From: Amycolatopsis sp.
GTDB lineage: Bacteria > Actinomycetota > Actinomycetes > Mycobacteriales > Pseudonocardiaceae
DNA: 63,861 bases
Reading direction: 5' to 3'
Assembly (NCBI RefSeq): GCF_025464955.1
Contig: NZ_JAODNM010000138.1
Location: 1-63,861, forward strand
Shown in pieces: positions 8,501 through 15,498 of this stretch. Numbering within the stretch: position 1 is the first letter of the stretch; each line of letters begins with the position of its first letter. The notes below the pieces were generated by a model, which had not been told where the DNA came from, ran no database searches, and saw only the letters and a program-made list of their open reading frames with translations. The position numbers and the translations under genes are program-made.

Positions 8501-9417
8501 GATGCCTCTTCTTCCGGGAACACCATGGTCCCGATCCCCTTCGAGGTGAACACTTCCAGTAGTACCGAGTGCGCGACCCGGCCATCGATCACGTGCGCGC
8601 GGCGGACCCCGCCGCGGACCGCGCGGGCGCAGGCTTCCATCTTCGGGATCATCCCGCTCGCCAGACCCGGCAGCAGCAGTTCCAGGCGGTCCACCCGGAT
8701 CTTGTCCACCAGCGACGACCGGTCCGGCCAGTTCGCGTACAGCCCCTCGACGTCGGTCAGCATGACCAGCTTCTCGGCGCCGAGCGCGGCGGCCAGTGCG
8801 CCGGCGGCGGTGTCGGCGTTGACGTTGTGGACCACGCCGTCGATATCCGGGGCAACGGTGGACACGACCGGGATGCGCCCGGCGTTGACGATGTCGAGCA
8901 CGGCATCGGGGTTGACCGCGGCGACCTCGCCCACCAGGCCGATGTCGACCGCCACTCCGTCGACGACAGCGTGCTTGCGTTCGGCGGTGAACAGGTGCGC
9001 GTCCTCGCCGGAGATGCCGACGGCGTACGGGCCGTGCGCGTTGATCAGCCCGACCAGCTCACGGCTGACCTGGCCCACGAGCACCATCCGGACGACATCC
9101 ATCGTCTCGGGCGTGGTCACCCGCAGGCCGCCCTTGAACTCGCCGACGAGCCCCAGCCGATCCAGCATCGCGGTGATCTGCGGGCCGCCGCCGTGCACGA
9201 CGACGGGGCGCAGCCCAACCATCCGCAGGAACACCATGTCCTCGGCGAAAGCCTGCTTCAGGCTGTCGTCGATCATCGCGTTGCCGCCGTACTTCACGAC
9301 GACCGTCGCGCCGTGGAACCGCTGCAGCCAAGGCAGTGCTTCGATCAGCACCCCGGCCTTCTCGGCCGCGGTGCTCAGCCGTTCGTCCGCCGAGACCAGT
9401 AACTCCGACGGACTCAT
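8497..9417 (-). CDS. argB: Acetylglutamate kinase
   Basis: Phosphorylates N-acetylglutamate in the second cyclic-pathway step. The 306-aa protein has VVVKYGGNAM near residue 40 (phosphate-binding Lys and Gly loop), VVVHGGGPQI near 80, and the late VLLEVFTSKGIGTMV typical of arginine-sensitive actinobacterial enzymes. The start is the ATG at 9417, in an ATGA overlap with argJ; longer frames upstream run inside argJ and are not real. Feedback inhibition by arginine is likely for this branch of the family but is not proven here. Confidence 0.97.
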   Translation of the reverse strand: MSPSELLVSADERLSTAAEKAGVLIEALPWLQRFHGATVVVKYGGNAMIDDSLKQAFAEDMVFLRMVGLRPVVVHGGGPQITAMLDRLGLVGEFKGGLRVTTPETMDVVRMVLVGQVSRELVGLINAHGPYAVGISGEDAHLFTAERKHAVVDGVAVDIGLVGEVAAVNPDAVLDIVNAGRIPVVSTVAPDIDGVVHNVNADTAAGALAAALGAEKLVMLTDVEGLYANWPDRSSLVDKIRVDRLELLLPGLASGMIPKMEACARAVRGGVRRAHVIDGRVAHSVLLEVFTSKGIGTMVFPEEEAS

Positions 9418-10574
9418 GACGAGTACGCGCTGTTCTCTTCGACATAGCCGTGCGAAAGGTCGGTCGTGTACACCGTGGCTTCGTCGGATCCGACTCCGAG
9501 GTCGATGACGATCGTGATGGCACGGCCGCTCAGGTCGGCCTCGGAACGGTCCGCCGCTGTCGTGCCGCGGGCGAACAGCGTCACGCCGTTGATGGTGATG
9601 GACAGCGTTTCCGGGTCGATCCGGGCCGGGGCGCGGCCCAGTGCCATCGCGATCCGACCCCAGTTCGGGTCCGAACCGAACAGCGCGGTCTTGACGAGGT
9701 TGTCCTCGGCGACCGTGCGCGCGACCACGACGGCGTCCGCTTCGCTCGCGGCGCCCTTCACGACGAGGTCGACGTACTTCGTCGCGCCTTCGGAGTCCGC
9801 TCGCAGCTGCAGGACGAGGTCCAGCGAGACCTGGGTGAGCAGGTCCGCGAGCTCCGCCTCGGACGGCGTCACGCCACTGGCACCGGAGGACAGCACGAGC
9901 ACCGTGTCGTTCGTGGACGTCCCGCCGTCGACGTCGAGCCGGTCGAATGTCAGGTGGGTCGCCGTGCGCAGGGCCCGATCGAGGGTCTCCTTGTCGGCGA
10001 CGGCGTCGGTGGTGATGACCGAGAGCATGGTCGCGAGGTTCGGCGCCAGCATGCCGGCACCCTTGGCGAAACCGCCCGCGCTCCAGCCGTCGGCGTGCCG
10101 GACGAAGGCCTGCTTCGGCACGCTGTCGGTGGTCATGACCGCGGTCGCCGCCGCGAGCCCTGACTCGGCAGTGGTGTCGAGTGCCTTGACCGCAGCGTCC
10201 ACTCCCGACAGCACGGCGTCCATCGGCAGCCGCTCGCCGATCAGGCCGGTGGAGCACACCGCGACCTCGACCGCACCGGCGTCGAGCACCTCGCCGACCT
10301 TCTCCGCGGTGGCGTGGGTGTCTCCGAAGCCGAGCGGACCGGTCGCCGCGTTGGCGCCACCCGAGTTCAGCACGACCGCGCGCAGTCGCTGGTGGCGAAG
10401 CACTTCCTGCGACCACAGCACCGGGGCGGCCTTGATGACGTTGCGGGTGAACACACCGGCGGCCACGTCGTTGGGGCCGTCGTTGACCACGAGCGCGAGA
10501 TCGAGCGCGCCCGACGCCTTGATCCCGGCGGCGACCCCCGCCGCCCGGAAACCCTGCGGACCCGTAACCGTCAC
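9414..10574 (-). CDS. argJ: Bifunctional ornithine acetyltransferase / N-acetylglutamate synthase
   Basis: Transfers the acetyl group from N-acetylornithine to glutamate, recycling acetate in the cyclic arginine pathway. The 386-aa precursor contains the autoproteolysis site LATML (Ala-Thr cleavage, Thr as nucleophile) and the downstream GGTSTNDTVLVL block. The start is GTG at 10574 in a GTGA overlap with the argC stop; a start at 10772 would lie inside argC. Presence of ArgJ fits the cyclic pathway, with no argA/argE needed locally. Confidence 0.97.
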   Translation of the reverse strand: MTVTGPQGFRAAGVAAGIKASGALDLALVVNDGPNDVAAGVFTRNVIKAAPVLWSQEVLRHQRLRAVVLNSGGANAATGPLGFGDTHATAEKVGEVLDAGAVEVAVCSTGLIGERLPMDAVLSGVDAAVKALDTTAESGLAAATAVMTTDSVPKQAFVRHADGWSAGGFAKGAGMLAPNLATMLSVITTDAVADKETLDRALRTATHLTFDRLDVDGGTSTNDTVLVLSSGASGVTPSEAELADLLTQVSLDLVLQLRADSEGATKYVDLVVKGAASEADAVVVARTVAEDNLVKTALFGSDPNWGRIAMALGRAPARIDPETLSITINGVTLFARGTTAADRSEADLSGRAITIVIDLGVGSDEATVYTTDLSHGYVEENSAYSS

Positions 10575-11599
10575 GGTGCTACCCCCACACTGGAAAGCCC
10601 GGTCATCTCCGCGAAGCCGAGCGCGATGTTCATGGACTGGACAGCACCGCCTGCGGTGCCCTTGGTCAGGTTGTCGATGGCGGCGATCACGATCAGCCGC
10701 CCCGCGTCGACATCGACGGCGACCTGCAGCTGCACGTTGTTGGAACCCAGCGTCGCCGCGGTGCTCGGCCACCGGCCCTCGGGCAGGAGCTGCACGAAGG
10801 GCTCGGTGTCGTAGGCCTTCTCATACACCGCGCGAACGGCGTCGCCGTCCACCCCGGGTACCAGCTGAGCGCTCGCCGTGGTCAGGATGCCGCGAGGCAT
10901 GGGAGCGAGCACCGGAGTAAAGGACACCGTCACCCGCTCCCCCGCCACCGCACTGAGGTTCTGGGTGAACTCAGGGGTATGCCTGTGTGCACCGCCGACG
11001 CCGTAGGCGCTGGCCGAACCCATCACCTCGGAACCGAGCAGGTTCGGTTTCAGGCTCTTGCCCGCACCCGAAGTCCCGGTGACACCGACGACGGAGACCT
11101 CCGGACGCACGAGCCCGGCAGCGAGCGCCGGCGCCAGCGCCAGCGAACCACCGGTCGGGAAACAGCCCGGTACCGCGATCCGCTTGGTACCGGCGAGTGC
11201 CGCACGCGCTCCCGGTAGCTCCGGGAGGCCGTACGGCCAGGTTCCGGCGTGTTCTCCGCCGTACCAGCGCGTCCAGTCCGCGGGATCGGCCAGCCGGTGG
11301 TCCGCGCCGAGGTCGACGACCAGGACATCGGGACCGAGCTGGGCGGCGATCTGGGCGGAATGCCCGTGCGGCAGCGCCAGGAACACGACTTCGTGCCCGG
11401 CCAGAGTCTCGGCACTGGTGTGCGCCAGCACCCGGCCCGCCAGCGGAACGAGATGTGGCTGATGGCCGCCCAGCGCGGTGCCCGCGCTGGTGGCGGCCGT
11501 CAACGCACCGATCTCGACCTCCGGATGAGTGAGCAGGAGACGCAGGAGCTCTCCGCCCGCGTACCCACTCGCTCCAGCAACCGCGATCTTCACCGTCAT
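10571..11599 (-). CDS. argC: N-acetyl-gamma-glutamyl-phosphate reductase
   Basis: NADPH-dependent reductase making N-acetylglutamate semialdehyde. The 342-aa protein has the Rossmann start VKIAVAGASGYAGGELLRLL and the catalytic Cys in AVPGCFPTG near residue 150. The ATG at 11599 is chosen because it begins MTVKIAVAG; a longer frame to 11635 crosses the promoter. No Shine-Dalgarno precedes this ATG, and a -10 element ends 8 bp before it, so the transcript is probably leaderless. This is the first gene of the arg operon. Confidence 0.96.
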   Translation of the reverse strand: MTVKIAVAGASGYAGGELLRLLLTHPEVEIGALTAATSAGTALGGHQPHLVPLAGRVLAHTSAETLAGHEVVFLALPHGHSAQIAAQLGPDVLVVDLGADHRLADPADWTRWYGGEHAGTWPYGLPELPGARAALAGTKRIAVPGCFPTGGSLALAPALAAGLVRPEVSVVGVTGTSGAGKSLKPNLLGSEVMGSASAYGVGGAHRHTPEFTQNLSAVAGERVTVSFTPVLAPMPRGILTTASAQLVPGVDGDAVRAVYEKAYDTEPFVQLLPEGRWPSTAATLGSNNVQLQVAVDVDAGRLIVIAAIDNLTKGTAGGAVQSMNIALGFAEMTGLSSVGVAP

Positions 11600-11635
11600 G
11601 CGTATGATTATGCACGACGACGCAAGTTCAATCAA
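11597..11635 (-). promoter_or_regulatory. argC promoter with overlapping ARG box, leaderless
   Basis: On the minus strand TTGATT (11630-11635), a 17-bp spacer and CATAAT (11607-11612) form a good promoter. Seven bases separate the -10 from the argC ATG, placing transcription start at or next to the A of ATG. The -10 lies inside GTGCATAATCATACGCATG (11597-11615), which resembles the actinobacterial ARG box with its TGCATA / GCATG half-sites, so ArgR would block the polymerase. Confidence 0.75.
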
Positions 11636-11659
11636 AGACGGGCCGGGCGTGCCACTGGT

Positions 11660-12145
11660 TCAGTCCGGCACACCCCCTTGCCCGGCGTCCCGGCGACTCG
11701 GCGGGACCGGGAGGTAGGCGCCCGGCGCTTCCGGGTCGCACCCGACCCGAGGCAGCCGAGCCCGGATCCCGCCGGGCGTGCGCTCGAACCGGGCGGCGAT
11801 CTCCTCGACGTTCTCGCCCGCGAGCCAGAGACGTTCCAGTTCCGCGTCGAGCTCCGCCGTCCACTGCGCGCCCCGCTTGGCCGGGCCGTCCGCCGGTCTT
11901 CGGCGACTGCCGGCGAAGGCGCGCAGCGCGCCCGCAAGCACTGTGCCCAGCGCCGCCGCGGACCCGGCGTCGACCTCCAGCCGCCCTTCAGCCACCGGAC
12001 TGCCGTCCGGATCAGCGGCTCCGATGTCGACCGCGAGGCGACTTTCCGTCGAAACCGGATCTTCGCCCGCCAGCGCGGCGATGCCGATGCGATACGTGTG
12101 ATTACCGACCCTGACCTGGGTGAGGGTCTCTTCGATGATGTCCAT
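11660..12145 (-). CDS. Hypothetical protein with C-terminal HTH-like segment
   Basis: A 161-aa protein I cannot assign to a named family. The N-terminal half is beta-rich and acidic. Residues about 90-135 (AQWTAELDAELERLWLAGENVEEIAARFERTPGGIRARL) look like a helix-turn-helix of the Myb/SANT- or GcrA-like kind, as used in small DNA-binding proteins that limit themselves to specific promoters. The start ATG at 12145 has only a weak ribosome site. It lies just upstream of the argC promoter on the same strand and is divergent from the DUF4240 gene; a link to arginine control is possible but unsupported. Confidence 0.6.
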   Translation of the reverse strand: MDIIEETLTQVRVGNHTYRIGIAALAGEDPVSTESRLAVDIGAADPDGSPVAEGRLEVDAGSAAALGTVLAGALRAFAGSRRRPADGPAKRGAQWTAELDAELERLWLAGENVEEIAARFERTPGGIRARLPRVGCDPEAPGAYLPVPPSRRDAGQGGVPD

Positions 12146-12167
12146 GAGCCCAAGCTAGCGCGGACCC

Positions 12168-12222
12168 CCGACAGTTTCGGCTCACCGTGCGTCCCCGGGC
12201 GACCGCGCTCCGAAACTGTCGG
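12168..12222. repeat. 13-bp inverted repeat between divergent genes
   Basis: CCGACAGTTTCGG (12168-12180) and its exact reverse complement CCGAAACTGTCGG (12210-12222) are separated by 29 bp in the gap between the 11660 and 12296 genes. It could be a two-site operator shared by the divergent genes or a mobile intergenic palindrome. Confidence 0.8.
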
Positions 12223-12295
12223 ACCCCTGTCTTATCGTGATCACCGTCACCGAACACCTGATCGAATTCAGGGTGTCGAGAGCCAGGGGGCAGAG

Positions 12296-12946
12296 ATGAA
12301 CGAGCGCGAATTCTGGCGGTTGATCGGGCGCGCGCACCGCGACCGGCGCCGGCACGCCACGGCCAGGGACGAACTCCGAAGACGGTGCCGGCTGAGCGAC
12401 AGCCGGGAAACCCTGACCCACCTCGGGCGGCTGCTGGAAGAGCTGCCCATGACCGAGCTCATCCGGTTCCACCAGCACATTGAACGCCTGCACCGGCAGG
12501 CGTACCGGTGGCCGATGTGGACCGCTTTCGGCCTCGCGCTGGCGGGCGCCGATCGGGCGGCCGTGAGAGACGGCATCTGCTGGCTCATCCTGAGCGGCAG
12601 GCGACGGTTCCGGCAGGTGCTCGCCGAACCGGACGCACTCGGCTCGCACCAGGTCGAAGCGGCCGAAGTCGCCGATGCCGCGGAACTGGCCACGATCGCC
12701 GCCAGGATCCTCATGCCGGACTCCGGACCCGGCACCGGTGGACCGGCCGGGTTGTTCGAGCTGGACTGCTATGAAGAGCCGCCACCCGACGACGGGCTCC
12801 CCGAGAACTTCGAGGCCCTACGCCGGCGCTTTCCCCGGCTCGCCGCGCGGCACCTGCCCAGCGGAGCGGACGCCCCGGACGGCCCACTCGTGATCCTCCC
12901 GGCGCAGTGGTGCCCCGACCTGGACCAGACCGGGGTACCACGATGA
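12296..12946 (+). CDS. DUF4240 domain protein
   Basis: A 216-aa protein beginning MNEREFWRLIGRA, the hallmark opening of the DUF4240 family, followed by LTHLGRLLEELPMTELIRFHQHIERL and a helical repeat of YRWPMWTAFGLA type. Proteins with this domain have no established function. The ATG at 12296 is supported by GGGGG 7 bp upstream and by the family N-terminus; longer frames run antisense to argC. It converges on the S33 peptidase gene with 26 bp between stops. Confidence 0.82.
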   Translation: MNEREFWRLIGRAHRDRRRHATARDELRRRCRLSDSRETLTHLGRLLEELPMTELIRFHQHIERLHRQAYRWPMWTAFGLALAGADRAAVRDGICWLILSGRRRFRQVLAEPDALGSHQVEAAEVADAAELATIAARILMPDSGPGTGGPAGLFELDCYEEPPPDDGLPENFEALRRRFPRLAARHLPSGADAPDGPLVILPAQWCPDLDQTGVPR

Positions 12947-12972
12947 GCTACCGCTTGCGTGAACCAGCCGCT

Positions 12973-14565
12973 TCAGGCGTGCGCGAGCTGCGAGCGCAAT
13001 GCCTTCTGCAGCTCCGCCGGCATCTGAGGGGCTGGGCTGTCGGCTTTCGCGCCCGCGGCCGCCGGCACCGGTGGTGGCACCGCCGGGCAGTCGGTGTCCG
13101 CCCGGTTACCCGGCTTGCGGACCGGCAACTTTCCCGTCGCGAGGTAGTCCGCGACCTGGTCGTCGACACACGAGACCCCGGACAGCGAACCGGCATGGGT
13201 CGTGCCGCCGGGAGCGCCGATCAGGCTCGAGTTCGGGTACAGCTTGCGTACCTCGAGGCTCCCCTCGAACGGCGTCGCCGCGTCCTGCTCCTCGTCGATG
13301 AGCAGCGCACCGGCCACCTTCCTCCCGTCGACGTTCACGGGCTTGCCCGCCTTGGCGGGCCAGAACACGCAAGGCGCGTTGAACCACGCGTTGCCCCAGG
13401 TCTCGAAGGGCGCCTGGAAATAGGTCAGCCAGTTGTCGACGCGCCACTTGTTCCAGTTCGTCGGCCACTGCACGTCCGAGCACTGAACTGCGTTGTAGAC
13501 CGCGAAGCCGTTGTCGTCACCCGGCGGGTTGGACTCGTCGTACAAGGTCTTGAGGGTCTGCCAGTCACCCTTCTGCACCCAGCCGGCGAACGCGTTCGCC
13601 AGATCTTCCCAGCCGAAGACGTAGTAGCCGGCCTGCAGGAAGACGTCGGTCCATTCATCGGCACCGATCACCCCGCCCGCGGCGTGCGCACCGAGCTTGC
13701 GCTGCTGGGCGTACCAGAGCTTGTCGACCGCGTCACCGGTCTTGCCGAGGTGGTAGACGCTGTCGTACTTGGCGATCCAGTCGAAGTAGACCTTGATGTT
13801 CTTGTCGAAGGCGATGTCCTGGTCCAGGTTCGCCTGGTACCAGACCCCGCGCGGATCGACGTTACTGTCGAGCACCATCCGGCGCACCCGCTGCGGGTAG
13901 AGGGTGCTGTACACCTGGCCGAGATAGGTGCCGTAGGAGAAGCCGTAGTAGTTGATCTGCCGCGCTCCGAGCGCTTTGCGCAGGCTGTCCATGTCCTGCG
14001 CCACGTCGGTGGTCTTGATGTGCTCGAGCAGCGGGCCGTTCTTCACACAGGCCGCTGCGTAGGTCTTCGACCGGGCGAGCCACACCTTTTCCAGCTGAGG
14101 GGAGGTCGGCAGGTAGTTGGGCCGGTTGTAGCTGAAGTAGTTCCCGTCGCAGGTCAACGCCGGCTTACTCGAGCCGACACCGCGCGGGTCGAAGCCGATC
14201 CAGTCGTAGGCGTCGCCCGCGTGGTTCGGCACCGCCCCGCCGAGGGTGGACAGGCCGAGTCCCGAACCACCGGGACCACCGGGGTTGACCAGCATGACGC
14301 CCTGGTACGCGGCGGCCTTGTGCTTCACCCGCGACACCGCGATCGAGATCTTCGCGCCACCGGGCTTGGCGTAGTCCAGCGGAACCTGCAGGAACCCGCA
14401 GTCCGCGCCGGCGTTCTTCAGGGAGGTCGACTGGCAGGGTCCCCAACTGATGGCCGGCGGGCTGTACTCCGGCGGCCCGGCAGGCGCGGCGACGGCAGCG
14501 GGCGCGACAGCCAGCGTACCGACGGCGATGCCCGCGACCGCGACTGCGGCTACGAATCTTTTCAC
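12973..14565 (-). CDS. Secreted S33 tripeptidyl-aminopeptidase-type hydrolase
   Basis: A 530-aa exported alpha/beta hydrolase of the peptidase S33 / Streptomyces SlpD-TAP type, which releases tripeptides from the N-terminus of proteins. It has a signal peptide (VKRFVAAVAVAGIAVG then AVAA, cleavage near residue 26), the oxyanion NPGGPGGSGLG near 98, the nucleophile elbow GFSYGTYLG near 210, the Asp region DEEQDAATP and the His in GTTHAG in the TAP-like C-terminal domain. I chose GTG at 14565 because AAGGGA lies 6 bp ahead and it gives a proper signal peptide. It is divergent from the alkylation-repair gene. Confidence 0.9.
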   Translation of the reverse strand: MKRFVAAVAVAGIAVGTLAVAPAAVAAPAGPPEYSPPAISWGPCQSTSLKNAGADCGFLQVPLDYAKPGGAKISIAVSRVKHKAAAYQGVMLVNPGGPGGSGLGLSTLGGAVPNHAGDAYDWIGFDPRGVGSSKPALTCDGNYFSYNRPNYLPTSPQLEKVWLARSKTYAAACVKNGPLLEHIKTTDVAQDMDSLRKALGARQINYYGFSYGTYLGQVYSTLYPQRVRRMVLDSNVDPRGVWYQANLDQDIAFDKNIKVYFDWIAKYDSVYHLGKTGDAVDKLWYAQQRKLGAHAAGGVIGADEWTDVFLQAGYYVFGWEDLANAFAGWVQKGDWQTLKTLYDESNPPGDDNGFAVYNAVQCSDVQWPTNWNKWRVDNWLTYFQAPFETWGNAWFNAPCVFWPAKAGKPVNVDGRKVAGALLIDEEQDAATPFEGSLEVRKLYPNSSLIGAPGGTTHAGSLSGVSCVDDQVADYLATGKLPVRKPGNRADTDCPAVPPPVPAAAGAKADSPAPQMPAELQKALRSQLAHA

Positions 14566-14743
14566 GGTGTCCCTTTTCGTTTTCGTGCAGTGGTCACACG
14601 GCGGGTGTGCAGTCCGTCGATGATGGTCGGCGCCGGTACGAATTTCCCCGAAAGTACCCCGGGCTTGCGAACAACCTGTCCGAACGACACGCTTTCCGCT
14701 ATCCGCCTTTCGTTGGTATTTCGACTTCGCCGGGAGGGAACCG

Positions 14744-15433
14744 ATGAGTACGGCAGCCACGTTGACCGAAGCGGTGCGAGCCGGATTAGCCCAGGTGGCG
14801 GATCCGCTGAAGGCTCCGGCGATGCGCGCTTACATGAAATCGGCGATGCCGTACCGCGGAGTCGCGAAACCGGCACGCCGGGTGCTCACCCGGGAACTGT
14901 TCGCCGAACATCCCCTCGAAGACCGAAAATCATTCACGAATACCGCACTGGAGTTGTGGCGGAACGCCGAATACCGGGAAGAAAGATACGTCGCGATCGA
15001 TCTGACCGGGTACCACTCCTACGCGCGATGGCAGGATTCATCGCTGCTTCCGCTCTACGAGGAAATGATCGTGACCGGTGCATGGTGGGACTATGTGGAC
15101 GAGATCGCGATTCGCCGGGTCGGACCGATTCTGCGGGCCGAGCCGGCCACAGTCAGGCCGCTCATGGTGCGGTGGTCGCGAGACGCCGATCTGTGGCGTC
15201 GGCGTACATCGGTGATCTGCCAGGTGGGAGCCAAGGAGCACACCGACACCGTGCTGCTCGCCCGGACTACGGAAGCCACCCTCGACGAGCCGGACTTCTT
15301 CCTGCGCAAGGGCATCGGCTGGGCGCTGCGCGAATATGCCAAGACGGACCCCGAGTGGGTCCGGCAGTTCGTCGGCGACCATCCGGCGCTGTCCGCCTTG
15401 TCCCGGCGGGAGGCTCTCAGGCGGATCGGGTAA
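14744..15433 (+). CDS. DNA alkylation repair protein, AlkD family
   Basis: A 229-aa HEAT-like-repeat DNA glycosylase of the AlkD/AlkC superfamily, which excises cationic alkylpurines without base flipping. Typical blocks are the N-terminal YMKSAMPYRGVAKPARR and the later TGAWWDYVDEIAIRRVGPIL and FFLRKGIGWALREYAKTDPEWV. The ATG at 14744 has GGGAGGG 6 bp upstream. It has its own promoter region in the 178-bp gap shared with the divergent peptidase and ends at a bidirectional terminator shared with pheT. It complements the AAG-type enzyme at 1601. Confidence 0.92.
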   Translation: MSTAATLTEAVRAGLAQVADPLKAPAMRAYMKSAMPYRGVAKPARRVLTRELFAEHPLEDRKSFTNTALELWRNAEYREERYVAIDLTGYHSYARWQDSSLLPLYEEMIVTGAWWDYVDEIAIRRVGPILRAEPATVRPLMVRWSRDADLWRRRTSVICQVGAKEHTDTVLLARTTEATLDEPDFFLRKGIGWALREYAKTDPEWVRQFVGDHPALSALSRREALRRIG

Positions 15434-15438
15434 TAAAG

Positions 15439-15482
15439 AGCCCCGGGTGGGCCGACATTGAGTCGGTACCCACCCGAGGCTT
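15439..15482. terminator. Bidirectional terminator between the AlkD gene and pheT
   Basis: AGCC-C-CGGGTGGG pairs with CCCACCCG-AGGCT around a loop that itself contains CCGAC/GTCGG. It sits between two convergent genes and probably serves both. Confidence 0.8.
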
Positions 15483-15498
15483 GGCTACTGCTGACGCG

